Shown one piece after another: positions 1 through 7,133 of a stretch of DNA of 33,103 bases. The notes under the pieces are model-generated. The model worked only from the letters and a program-made list of their open reading frames with translations. It was not told the DNA's origin and ran no database searches. Origin of the DNA: Beijerinckiaceae bacterium (lineage in GTDB: Bacteria > Pseudomonadota > Alphaproteobacteria > Rhizobiales > Beijerinckiaceae). How positions within the stretch are numbered: the first letter of the stretch is position 1; each line of letters starts with the position of its first letter. The stretch spans positions 1-33,103 of the forward strand of contig SCSF01000015.1 of assembly GCA_004298435.1 (NCBI GenBank), in the 5' to 3' direction. Made by a program: the position numbers and the translations under genes.

Positions 1-1413
1 GGCGTGCGGCGCTTTCGTGTTCTTCGCTGATGGGCTTTTGGCTGATGGGTTCTTCGCTGATGAACTCTTCGATCCCCGCGTTTCCCGGCGCTCCGGGCCA
101 TTTCCCGGATCGGTCACGTCCTCCAGCGCCGGCAGGCGCGATCGGTAAACGCGGATCAAAGCTGCGCCGAGCTGTTCGGGCGTGCGCTCGGCGAGCAGCA
201 ATCTCGCCATCGCAAAATCATCTTCCGCGGGCGGCTCCGTCAGAATTGGATCTTGCAGCAAGCGCTCTTGATCGAGCTTGCGGATTTCCTCCGCGGACGG
301 CGGTCCGCTCCAAAAGGCGCGAACGCCCGCCTCCGTCAGTAATCGCTCGACGCGATAGCGGCGCGAGACAGGAACAAGCAACGCGCTCACGCCTTTGCGG
401 CCAGCGCGGCCGGTGCGGCCGCTGCGATGCTGCAACGCTTCAGCGTCGTGAGGAAGCTCCGCGTGAACCACCAGCCCGAGATTGGGCAGATCGATCCCGC
501 GCGCCGCCACATCGGTCGCCACGCAAACCCGTGCCCGGCCATCGCGCATGGCCTGCATGGATTGATTGCGTTCGTGCTGGCTCAACTCGCCCGACAAGAG
601 GACAGCCGAAAAGCCGCGTTCGAGCAAGGTTGCGTGCAGGTGCCGCACGGATTCACGCGTATTGCAAAACACGATCGCTGTCTGCGCATCGACGAATCGC
701 AGGAGATTGACAACCGCATGCCCCGTTTCATTCGGTGCAACCCGGATTGCACGATATTCGATGTCCGCGTGACCGCGTTCGCCGCCCGCGACTTCAATCC
801 GCAGGGCGTTGCGCTGATAGCGCTTGGCCAGGGCCGCAATGCCTTTCGGCATTGTCGCGGAAAACAGGAGCGTGCGCCTGTCGGCGGGCGTCGCCTGAAG
901 GATGAATTCGAGATCCTCGCGAAAACCGAGGTCAAGCATTTCGTCGGCTTCATCGAGAACGACGGCAGCAAGCCCTGTCGTCACCAAGCCATTGCGTTCG
1001 ATATGATCGCGCAGACGGCCAGGGGTTCCGATGACGATATGCGCGCCTTCTGCAAGCCTGCGGCGCTCGAGCCGGCTGTCCATGCCGCCAACACAGGAGA
1101 CGATCCGCGCGCCGGCATAGTGGTAGAGCCAACCCAGTTCGCGTTCGACCTGGAGGGCAAGTTCACGCGTCGGCGCAATGATGAGCGCAACAGGCGCGCC
1201 AGCTTTGCCCATCTTTTCAGCTTCGCCGAGAATCGTCGCCGCTATGGCGAGGCCATAAGCGACAGTCTTGCCGGAGCCGGTTTGTGCCGAGACAAGAATA
1301 TCCCGAGCCTGGGCTTCCTCGGCCAGCACAGCGGATTGAACCGGCGTCGCGTCATTGTAATTGCGCTCGGCGAGCGCGCGAGCCAGCGCGGGGCTGGTCT
1401 TGAAGAGAGTCAC
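1..1413 (-). CDS. DEAD-box ATP-dependent RNA helicase (3' end outside window)
   Basis: An open frame runs from GTG at 1413 to the window edge (471 codons, no stop seen). The translation carries the superfamily 2 helicase motifs in order: a Q-motif (YNDATPVQ), Walker A AQTGSGKT, PTRELA, GG, TPGRL, VLDEADEMLDLGF (complement of about 928-967), SAT in LLFSATMPKG, a CNTRE/ATDVAARGID segment and the arginine-finger motif HRSGRTGRAGRKG. It is expected to unwind RNA in ribosome assembly or mRNA turnover, as DeaD/CsdA and RhlE proteins do; which subfamily is not certain. After the helicase core there is a region of about 100 residues that ends in a Ser/Ala/Lys/Pro-rich, basic tail. The GTG start has a weak AGG about 10 bases upstream; no ATG precedes it in frame nearby. 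Confidence 0.9.
   Translation of the reverse strand, partial: MTLFKTSPALARALAERNYNDATPVQSAVLAEEAQARDILVSAQTGSGKTVAYGLAIAATILGEAEKMGKAGAPVALIIAPTRELALQVERELGWLYHYAGARIVSCVGGMDSRLERRRLAEGAHIVIGTPGRLRDHIERNGLVTTGLAAVVLDEADEMLDLGFREDLEFILQATPADRRTLLFSATMPKGIAALAKRYQRNALRIEVAGGERGHADIEYRAIRVAPNETGHAVVNLLRFVDAQTAIVFCNTRESVRHLHATLLERGFSAVLLSGELSQHERNQSMQAMRDGRARVCVATDVAARGIDLPNLGLVVHAELPHDAEALQHRSGRTGRAGRKGVSALLVPVSRRYRVERLLTEAGVRAFWSGPPSAEEIRKLDQERLLQDPILTEPPAEDDFAMARLLLAERTPEQLGAALIRVYRSRLPALEDVTDPGNGPERRETRGSKSSSAKNPSAKSPSAKNTKAPHA
21..65. repeat. Three tandem 15-bp units in the helicase C-terminal tail
   Basis: Three imperfect 15-bp units sharing GCTGATG lie at 21-35, 36-50 and 51-65. Read on the minus strand they encode repeats of the type SAKNP/SAKSP/SAKN. 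Slippage at this in-frame repeat would change the length of the basic tail without breaking the gene. Confidence 0.7.
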
Positions 1414-1777
1414 GGATGATTTGCCTGATGAATGGGGGTGATCGCGCGGCGAAACCAGCCGAGCCCTTTATAGCGTTCTCGAGCGAAGCGGCTTCCGGTT
1501 CGCGTGAAGGAAACGCGTTGAAACGATTAATAGAGCCGCGGTTCTGATTCCGTCAGAACCGAAACGGCTCCAGCGATCGAAAATGACAGAAGGACGCCTA
1601 TTGAGCATCAAAGCGGCGATTTAGAAAGAGCCAATTCCCTCAGGGTCGCGATTTCCCTGAGTTTCTGCCTTCAAGCAACGGAACACAGCCGCGAAAAACG
1701 CGGGGCTTCAGATGCTGGTCGGCAAGGCCAATGTTGCGCAACAGACGGTATAATAGACAAGGAACAAGCGATAAATC
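1414..1777. other. Intergenic region between L,D-transpeptidase and helicase genes
   Basis: No convincing gene. It holds repeat copy 1 (1469-1572), a hairpin with perfect 7-bp arms (1639-1645 with 1655-1661), and a second small stem around 1688-1705 (CCGCG-AAAAA-CGCGG). Neither stem has a clear T-run on the minus strand, so a terminator for the L,D-transpeptidase gene is possible but not shown. The helicase promoter should also lie here; I cannot point to convincing -35/-10 boxes. Confidence 0.5.
1469..1572 (+). repeat. Dispersed intergenic palindromic repeat, copy 1
   Basis: A 104-bp stretch matches 16753-16857 with about 15 mismatches and one indel by hand alignment. Its left half folds as an imperfect hairpin (GCGTT-rich arm against AACGC, with GCGAA against TTCGC). 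Its right half contains a perfect hairpin GGTTCTGA-N5-TCAGAACC (1540-1560). It begins TATAGCGTT and ends ACGGCTCCA in both copies. Repeats of this look are common in intergenic DNA of Hyphomicrobiales; the family name is not known to me. Confidence 0.8.
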
Positions 1778-2770
1778 TCATTGCCCCTTGCAAATCGGCG
1801 TTGGCCGTGGCGGCGGCGCCGGATGATCCCTCTTGTATCGTGCGAGGATTGGCTCGAGTGTTTCTCTTGACCAAAATCTCGGAGAGTGGATTTCTCTCAA
1901 ACAGGAGGCGTTCCAATACAACCCCGCGCGCGACAGCGACTGGTGGCCTGCAACTGCCCGCGCAACGGCGCGAATATCGGCTGCATCAGGATAGATATAC
2001 AGTGTCGTCGGATCGCCCCCGACCATCGCAATGATTTGCCGGGCGTCCGATGGCGACCAACTGGTGCAGCCGTCGCTGCGGCCGCCAGAGTAATCCACGA
2101 GCTTTCCAAACGGAACGTAACCATCGCGGTTTGCATAGGGGCTGCGCGGATATTTTAAAAGGCATACCCCTTTTAACGTGACGGCCGGATGGCCGCCGAT
2201 CCTGCGCTGTCTGGCGTTTGCGGTCTCGCCCTCACCGTCAAACTGAAGGAACGTGCGCATAAAAACCGCGTCTTGTCTCGCCGAGGCGCGATAATAGCCT
2301 TTGAAAGACGTTTTCGTTTCGCCTGTCACATATGCGCCGCCGGCGGTCAGGTTCGAATCCATCGCATTGCTGAAGTTCTTCGCACACCGCCTTCCGTTTG
2401 CGAAATTCGCGACGCCTTTCAAATTGCGACCGCTGCCGTGACCCGCTGAAATCGCGCGAAACGACCGATTGGATTCGCAGATAACGTAAAACCGGCGCCC
2501 CAATCGGCCAGCTCCCAAATCGTTGGGACGCGTGGCATCCATAGCGAAGTAGCAGGAATTTCTAACCCTGCCTTCGCTCACTTTTCGCAGGTAAAGCGCA
2601 CGCGCCCTCTCCAGGACCGGCAGTGCGATCTGCCCTTCGCCTTCGCCGACATGCGCCCTCAGCCAGGCCGGAATGTCCGACAGCCGCTCAGTGGCAAAAG
2701 ATCGTGGCGACGCCGACACCGCAATGATGAAGAGGCCGAAGGTGTTCAGAAGGACAGATCGTAACCGCAC
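1778..2770 (-). CDS. Exported L,D-transpeptidase of the YkuD_2 type
   Basis: The 330-residue product starts with a signal peptide (hydrophobic about residues 5-21, likely cleavage after SFA at 26), so it should act in the periplasm on peptidoglycan. The core resembles the murein L,D-transpeptidase catalytic family YkuD_2: GHGSGRN (His111), then NFSNAMDSN and YVTGETKTSFKGYY, then GGRSDGCTSW with Cys235 as the probable nucleophile. The exact donor/acceptor specificity cannot be read from sequence. A C-terminal part of about 80 residues ends in a proline-rich tail. The start is GTG, with AGGAG 10 bases upstream on the minus strand. It is flanked by intergenic DNA on both sides and looks monocistronic. 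Confidence 0.8.
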   Translation of the reverse strand: MRLRSVLLNTFGLFIIAVSASPRSFATERLSDIPAWLRAHVGEGEGQIALPVLERARALYLRKVSEGRVRNSCYFAMDATRPNDLGAGRLGRRFYVICESNRSFRAISAGHGSGRNLKGVANFANGRRCAKNFSNAMDSNLTAGGAYVTGETKTSFKGYYRASARQDAVFMRTFLQFDGEGETANARQRRIGGHPAVTLKGVCLLKYPRSPYANRDGYVPFGKLVDYSGGRSDGCTSWSPSDARQIIAMVGGDPTTLYIYPDAADIRAVARAVAGHQSLSRAGLYWNASCLREIHSPRFWSRETLEPILARYKRDHPAPPPRPTPICKGQ

Positions 2771-2887
2771 CGGATCAAGTCTCCTGTCCAGGCACGCTCC
2801 AATTTGAGGTGAGCAAGATTCTCAAAGCAACAAATTATGAAGTTCAAGCCGCCGAAGCTCACAGCAATCTATCCGGGTGCCGGATCA

Positions 2888-3574
2888 TCAGCGCAAACGA
2901 GCGACCAGCGCGTCGGCGATCGGGGCAGCCGATGCCGGATTCTGACCGGTGAGCAGTGGACCGTCTTCGACCACGTTCGGAAGCCAGTTCTTGTTGGAAC
3001 GCCGGAAGTTGCCGCCATTGATGGTCAGTGCCTTTTCGAGCGAAAACAGCAGATGACGGGAGAGATCGATTTCCTCGTCCTCGGCATCGGTAAAGCCGGT
3101 CACATCCTTACCCTTGACGAGCGGTTCGCCCGCCGGATTCCTGGCATCCCGCAGAATCGCCGGCGCATGACACACCATGGCGACCGGAATCTGATGCTGA
3201 ATCCAGTCTTCGATCGCGCGAATGACCTTCGAGTCGCTGGCAAGGTCCCAAAGCTGGCCGTAACCGCCCGGAAAGAAAACTCCGGCATAATCGCCGGTGT
3301 CGATGTCGTTGAACCGGAGCGTGTTCGCCAGCGCGAGCTGGGCCAGCGGATCGCCCTGAAACCTCCGCGTATTCTCCGTCATAAACATAGCCTCGAAGCT
3401 GAACGGATCCAGAGGAGCCGGTCCGCCCTTCGGCGTTGCGAGCGTTACGTCGAAGCCCGCTTCCTTGAATTTGTAGTATGGGGTCGCGACCTCATCGAAC
3501 CAGTTGCCGGTCTTCTTTCCGCTGATTCCCATTATGTCGTGGGACGTTAGCACCATCAAAACGCGCTTTGCCAT
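2888..3574 (-). CDS. DJ-1/PfpI superfamily protein, Hsp31-like
   Basis: A 228-residue glutamine-amidotransferase-like protein. The nucleophile elbow is AMVCHAPA with Cys135-His136, the preceding strand ends FFPGGYGQLWDL, and Glu28 in GNWFDEVATPYY fits the conserved acid near the cysteine. Family members are glyoxalase III (methylglyoxal to lactate), chaperone or deglycase-like enzymes; the GKKTGNWFDE region resembles the Hsp31-like branch. A strong GGAAGGAA ribosome site precedes the ATG. The gene is divergent from a TetR gene and the shared promoter contains two copies of one palindrome, so repression by that TetR and release by a reactive carbonyl or electrophile is a sensible inference. 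The substrate is not shown. Confidence 0.85.
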   Translation of the reverse strand: MAKRVLMVLTSHDIMGISGKKTGNWFDEVATPYYKFKEAGFDVTLATPKGGPAPLDPFSFEAMFMTENTRRFQGDPLAQLALANTLRFNDIDTGDYAGVFFPGGYGQLWDLASDSKVIRAIEDWIQHQIPVAMVCHAPAILRDARNPAGEPLVKGKDVTGFTDAEDEEIDLSRHLLFSLEKALTINGGNFRRSNKNWLPNVVEDGPLLTGQNPASAAPIADALVARLR

Positions 3575-3617
3575 TTTGCCTGTTCCTTCCTTTTCGCTAC
3601 AACCCCAGAGTTATCTA

Positions 3618-3633
3618 CCTAGCGATAGATAGG
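3618..3633. promoter_or_regulatory. Probable TetR operator 1
   Basis: CCTAGCGATAGATAGG has the same CCTA...GATAGG frame as the second site and lies on the DJ-1 side of the divergent promoter, overlapping where that gene's -10 region would be. Confidence 0.65.
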
Positions 3634-3662
3634 CACTACTCCCTTGCGTCTTTATCTGTCAA
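3634..3662 (-). promoter_or_regulatory. Possible promoter of the DJ-1 gene
   Basis: On the minus strand a perfect -35 hexamer TTGACA lies at 3662-3657. With an 18-base spacer the -10 position reads TAGTGC, a weak match. It directly abuts operator 1, which would allow steric repression. Confidence 0.45.
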
Positions 3663-3668
3663 CGCCTA

Positions 3669-3684
3669 CCTATCGCCAGATAGG
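3669..3684. promoter_or_regulatory. Probable TetR operator 2
   Basis: CCTATCGCCAGATAGG is a palindrome with 6-bp arms (CCTATC/GATAGG) centred 51 bp from operator 1. It ends 12 bases before the tetR ATG, so binding should autoregulate tetR. Confidence 0.7.
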
Positions 3685-3696
3685 CAGGAGCTGTGA

Positions 3697-4275
3697 ATGG
3701 AAGGGAATACAAAGCGCGAAGAGATACTGGATGTCGCGGAAGCCATGATCCGCAATGCGGGCTTCAACGCCTTCAGCACGCGCGACGTCGCGAGCGCCGT
3801 AGGGATCAAATCGGCGAGCGTGCATTATCACTTTCCAACCAAAGCCGACATAGGCGCCGCTGTGACCGAGCGGTATACGGATCGTTTCCTGAAACAGCTC
3901 GGTGATCCCGGCAGGTTCAAAGGCGATCCCCGCGAAGCCGTCGCGCTTTACGTCAACTTATTCCGCGAAACACTTGTCCGGGACGACAAGCTCTGTCTCT
4001 GCGCCGTTCTGGGAGCGGAAATCGGCGGCTTGCCGCTGGAAGTCGGCGGCCATACCCGAACGTTCTTCGATCGCAATCTCGCCTGGCTCAAAAAGGCCCT
4101 GACGGCATCCTCGAAGATGAGCGCTGCGGAAGCCAACGCGTTAGCAGTTCATATTCTCGCTGCGCTCGAAGGCGGCATGATCTTGAGTAAGGCCCTGGAC
4201 AAAGAGAAGATCTTCGAAAACGTAGCGACGATGCTGAAAAGGCTTTGCGAAGCCGTCGTCGCTCCGAGGCGGTAG
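3697..4275 (+). CDS. TetR/AcrR family transcriptional regulator
   Basis: A 192-residue protein with an N-terminal TetR helix-turn-helix: KREEILDVAEAMIRNAGF, then STRDVASAVGIKSASVHYHFPTK at about residues 27-49 with the typical YHF-x-TK end. The C-terminal ligand domain has a Cys-X-Cys pair (Cys100, Cys102) in DKLCLCAVLGAEIGGLP and Cys183 near the end. It is divergent from the DJ-1 gene, and two matching palindromes lie in the 122-bp gap, so it most likely represses itself and its neighbour. The cysteines could sense electrophiles, as in NemR-type regulators, but that is inference. The ATG follows a GGAG about 6 bases upstream. Confidence 0.9.
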   Translation: MEGNTKREEILDVAEAMIRNAGFNAFSTRDVASAVGIKSASVHYHFPTKADIGAAVTERYTDRFLKQLGDPGRFKGDPREAVALYVNLFRETLVRDDKLCLCAVLGAEIGGLPLEVGGHTRTFFDRNLAWLKKALTASSKMSAAEANALAVHILAALEGGMILSKALDKEKIFENVATMLKRLCEAVVAPRR

Positions 4276-4524
4276 GCTGCTTCACCAAGGACGCCGGCCC
4301 TCATCAACTCAGCGTTCGCTCTCGGTATTGCGATGCTCTGAAGCAGACCGGCAATTTCCGGCCGACATTCAAAACAACTCCCCTCGATGAGCGCTCTCGT
4401 TTCGAATGACCACCGACTGCTTAGCACCCAAATCGGTCGCTCAAACACCACTGGATGAGGCTCAACGCAGACATTGCCAAGATTGGTCAAGGCCGCATCC
4501 TACCCTGAAATCCAAAATGACTGC
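4276..4524. other. Gap after tetR, no gene seen
   Basis: About 250 bp between the tetR stop and the stop of the minus-strand 397-codon gene (convergent). Only overlapping shadow frames are present; no clear terminator hairpin with a T-run was found on either strand. Confidence 0.4.
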
Positions 4525-5718
4525 TTAAAAATTCTTCGCGCGATCTGCGAAACTAAATTCTCTCGCGATCAGTAATGCCCACGGTAGGGTCGCCTGCATC
4601 GAATAGGCGCGAACTGGCTTCAGTTCCCAATCACCTTTCTCACGATGTTTGGCCATCTCGGCCTGATCAAAATCGTCAAGTTCGCCCTCGGCCGAAATTC
4701 TAAGCCCCTCACTTTCAAGCGCCATACAGAGCGCCATAGTTTTGATGGGCTGCGTAATTCGGCTAAGCGGGTCTCTGAAGTCCTTGTTGGCAAGTTGATA
4801 CCTGACCGAGCCAATCGCACTTCCACTCAATTCAATGGAAAACTCATCACGTTGGCGCAACATCTTTTCGAGCCATTTGCGATCGAACATTATCAAATTC
4901 ACATGTCGCTGCCGTGCACGGTTTCTTGCAAAGCCGGTATCGAGTACTTCCAGCCCCGGAGCATCGGAAAACATGATCTGATCGCAATCAAAGAGTATTG
5001 ATACAAAATCATGAGATGGGTTCCGCACCCAAGCGAGTTCCGGTATGAATGAAATACAGCCTTTTAGGTAAGGCCAAGATAGGCCCGCTGGAATCAGCAA
5101 ATCTGTCAATTTCTTCGGATCGCGGCGACGATCAGATGAATCGGATGTGGAAGACAGACCTTGCGGGTGGCCAAACTTCCAATACGCGCCTGAGTAGCGA
5201 CTACCTTTAACCGCTAATGTTGCCCATGAAATTGTTGCATCGACTGAAAATGGTCTGACAGTCTGGTCATCGGCAACGTGCACCTGCCCCGATCCTACGA
5301 TGTGAAGTCCTTCAGGGCCATACTCTGAGCCCAGCTCATAGTAATCAATTTGAGTGTAGCGTTGTTCGACCCATTTATTTCCGGACTTTATGCACCGCCT
5401 CAGACCGCCAGCTCCCGAGCCGCCCCGCGTTAGCGACACACGGCCCGTATGCGGCGCCATCGCTGCGATGTCTTCGAGGCTCGATGGCCTCAACGCCAAT
5501 CCGATTTCCGCGAGCGTTGCCTCGCAGAAGCCGTGTGCATTGCGCACGATGCTTGTAACCGGCCAAATTGTCGTGCCATTCGACAGAGGTGAGAGCAATA
5601 CATGATTGTGAGGAACAATCCCCAGCGCTCGCATGTCCGCTTCGGATCCAATCGTGAGAGAACCGTTGCCGATTGCGAAACCTGTGCTTGAGTGTATTTC
5701 AGCCTCGCCAAGCTTCAT
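4525..5718 (-). CDS. Protein of unknown function, 397 residues, lower GC
   Basis: I do not recognise this protein. It is soluble-looking, with no signal peptide or membrane segment. The first about 100 residues (GNGSLTIGSEADMRALGI, then HVLLSPLSNGTTIWPV and AEIGLALRPSSLEDIAAM) loosely recall the double-psi barrel N-domains of CDC48/VCP-like proteins, a weak visual similarity only. A Gly/Arg-rich stretch (about 96-108) leads into a middle region, and the C-terminal third contains several Trp and aromatic segments. The reading frame is full length with an ATG and AGGGGA about 11 bases upstream, so it is likely expressed. Sampled lines are near 50% GC while flanking genes are above 60%, which suggests later acquisition. 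It stands alone: convergent with tetR and 59 bp downstream of the methyltransferase stop. Confidence 0.7.
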   Translation of the reverse strand: MKLGEAEIHSSTGFAIGNGSLTIGSEADMRALGIVPHNHVLLSPLSNGTTIWPVTSIVRNAHGFCEATLAEIGLALRPSSLEDIAAMAPHTGRVSLTRGGSGAGGLRRCIKSGNKWVEQRYTQIDYYELGSEYGPEGLHIVGSGQVHVADDQTVRPFSVDATISWATLAVKGSRYSGAYWKFGHPQGLSSTSDSSDRRRDPKKLTDLLIPAGLSWPYLKGCISFIPELAWVRNPSHDFVSILFDCDQIMFSDAPGLEVLDTGFARNRARQRHVNLIMFDRKWLEKMLRQRDEFSIELSGSAIGSVRYQLANKDFRDPLSRITQPIKTMALCMALESEGLRISAEGELDDFDQAEMAKHREKGDWELKPVRAYSMQATLPWALLIAREFSFADRAKNF

Positions 5719-5777
5719 GTTTGCGGATTTCCCCTAATGATATTTTTGTCTGACTTCGGAAATCGGTAGAGACAATC

Positions 5778-6500
5778 TCACCCCACTCTCCTCATCAACA
5801 CCCGCCAATGCCTCCGGCCGACATTCGCGGTCGCCGCAACATCCTCGATCATCACCGGCTCAAGTCCCTGCTCTTTCGCCACATCGAAAATCGATGGCGG
5901 CAGCGGCCACGGCGGCCCGGAAATCTCTTCCTCCTCATCGCGCGCACGCGCGACGATCAGCACTCTGCCGTCCGACGCGAGAAGATCGCGAAAGATTGCC
6001 AACGCCTGCGGAACACGCGCCGGTGACATCGCCTGCAACGTATAGCATTCATGTATGAGATCGAACTGGCCCTGCCATTCCTGCGGCAAGGCAAACAGAT
6101 CAGCGGTTTGATAATCGACTTTGCTCTCGGCAAATCTGCGCTTCGCCCAGGCGACTGCATCGGCGACGAAATCGAAGGCCGTAACTTTTGCACCCGCCGC
6201 AGCAAAGCATTCCGCATTATCACCAAGGCCGCAGCCGACATCGAGCACGCGCAAGCCTGCAATGCCGCGAAGCTGGCTTTTCACAAATGCCGCCGTCAAT
6301 GGATGCGCGCGGAGATTGGCCCAGGGCACGCAGGCGGGATCGTTCTCCGCACGGCTATAGACCGCCTCGAACCATTGCTGACGTTTCGACTCGCTCGCCC
6401 TGTCGCCTGTCATCGCCGGATCGATGGCGTCCAGCGCCTTGCGCGCTTGCGCCCGGCGCGCCTGAAACTCCGGCGAAGACGGATCGTGAGAAAGCTTCAC
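5778..6500 (-). CDS. Class I SAM-dependent methyltransferase
   Basis: A Rossmann-type methyltransferase. Motif I is LRVLDVGCGLGDNAE, followed by the acidic loop VTAFDFVADAV (binding of the SAM ribose), DYQTADLF and FDLIHECYTLQAM (motif IV region). The substrate cannot be told from sequence. I place the start at GTG 6500 (240 residues): it overlaps the holC stop by four bases (GTGA), typical of translational coupling. A longer frame to 6578 lies wholly inside holC and has an Arg-rich, unlikely N-terminus. Transcribed after holC, probably as one unit. Confidence 0.85.
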   Translation of the reverse strand: MKLSHDPSSPEFQARRAQARKALDAIDPAMTGDRASESKRQQWFEAVYSRAENDPACVPWANLRAHPLTAAFVKSQLRGIAGLRVLDVGCGLGDNAECFAAAGAKVTAFDFVADAVAWAKRRFAESKVDYQTADLFALPQEWQGQFDLIHECYTLQAMSPARVPQALAIFRDLLASDGRVLIVARARDEEEEISGPPWPLPPSIFDVAKEQGLEPVMIEDVAATANVGRRHWRVLMRRVG

Positions 6501-6964
6501 GCCTTTTTCTCCCAGCCGCCGCGCGCGCCCTGTTGCCAATAGGCGAGCGCGCGGGCCTGCTCTTTCAGCGCCTTCCACTGCGCGCGCGCGCTTGTGAGCT
6601 GATCGTCATCGGAGCCGTCGAAAAGAAGGATCATCCGCTCGTAATTCTCGCAGGACTCGCTGGCGAAGAGCGCGGGCATGTCGGCGCCTTCGACCAGAAG
6701 ACGAAGCGCCGCGCCATTCGGGTTTTCCGTGCCTGTCGTAAGCCAGATCGGCTGCATCTCCGCATCGCCGTCGCGCGCGCGCCCATGCGCGAGAAAGCTC
6801 GACTCATCGTAAGTCCAGAGTGCAGCGTCGAGCGCGTCGAGGCGTTCTTCCGCGCTCGCCTGCACGACCACGCGCCAGCCCTTCGCAAGAGCCTTTTCGA
6901 GAAGGCTGGGCAGGGCTTTTTCGAGCGGCTGATGCTGGAGATGGTAGAACCAGATTTCAGGCAT
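6497..6964 (-). CDS. holC: DNA polymerase III chi subunit
   Basis: A 155-residue protein beginning MPEIWFYHLQHQPLEKALPSLLEKAL, the standard opening of alphaproteobacterial HolC, with WTYDESSFLAHG and NPNGAALRLLVEGA further on. Chi with psi links the clamp loader to SSB on the lagging strand. The gene sits downstream of pepA as in many proteobacteria. There is no strong ribosome site before the ATG. A REPIN-like element occupies most of the 169-bp gap to pepA, which might affect how much transcript reaches holC. The stop overlaps the start of the methyltransferase gene. Confidence 0.9.
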   Translation of the reverse strand: MPEIWFYHLQHQPLEKALPSLLEKALAKGWRVVVQASAEERLDALDAALWTYDESSFLAHGRARDGDAEMQPIWLTTGTENPNGAALRLLVEGADMPALFASESCENYERMILLFDGSDDDQLTSARAQWKALKEQARALAYWQQGARGGWEKKA

Positions 6965-6985
6965 GGCGTGGGACTTTGGTGACAG

Positions 6986-7119
6986 CCGTCATGCGCGGAC
7001 CTGATCCGCGCATCCAGAAACGTCGCTGGCCAAAACGTTCGTCAAGAAACGGCGTCAAAGCATTCTCCTCAACGGCCAATGTTGCGCCTGGATGCGCGGA
7101 TCAAGTCCGCGCATGACGG
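6986..7119. repeat. REPIN-like pair of inverted palindromic repeats
   Basis: Two 32-base units, 6986-7017 and 7088-7119, are reverse complements of each other with a single mismatch. Each is itself a palindrome: ATGCGCGGA-N5-TCCGCGCAT in the first and ATGCGCGGA-TCAAG-TCCGCGCAT in the second. The spacer is 70 bp. Two REP units facing each other across a short spacer is the REPIN layout, a non-autonomous element mobilised by a RAYT transposase in other bacteria. No RAYT gene is in this window. Confidence 0.85.
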
Positions 7120-7133
7120 CGCCTCTCATCCTC

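Noticed and set aside
21-65. Possible CRISPR-like array
   Set aside because: The units are 15 bp without spacers and lie in a coding frame.
427-1419. 330-codon plus-strand frame
   Set aside because: It is antisense to the DEAD-box helicase, whose motifs are complete on the minus strand; no family resemblance.
4149-4490. 113-codon minus-strand frame after tetR
   Set aside because: Half of it is antisense to tetR, and the rest resembles nothing known; no ribosome site.
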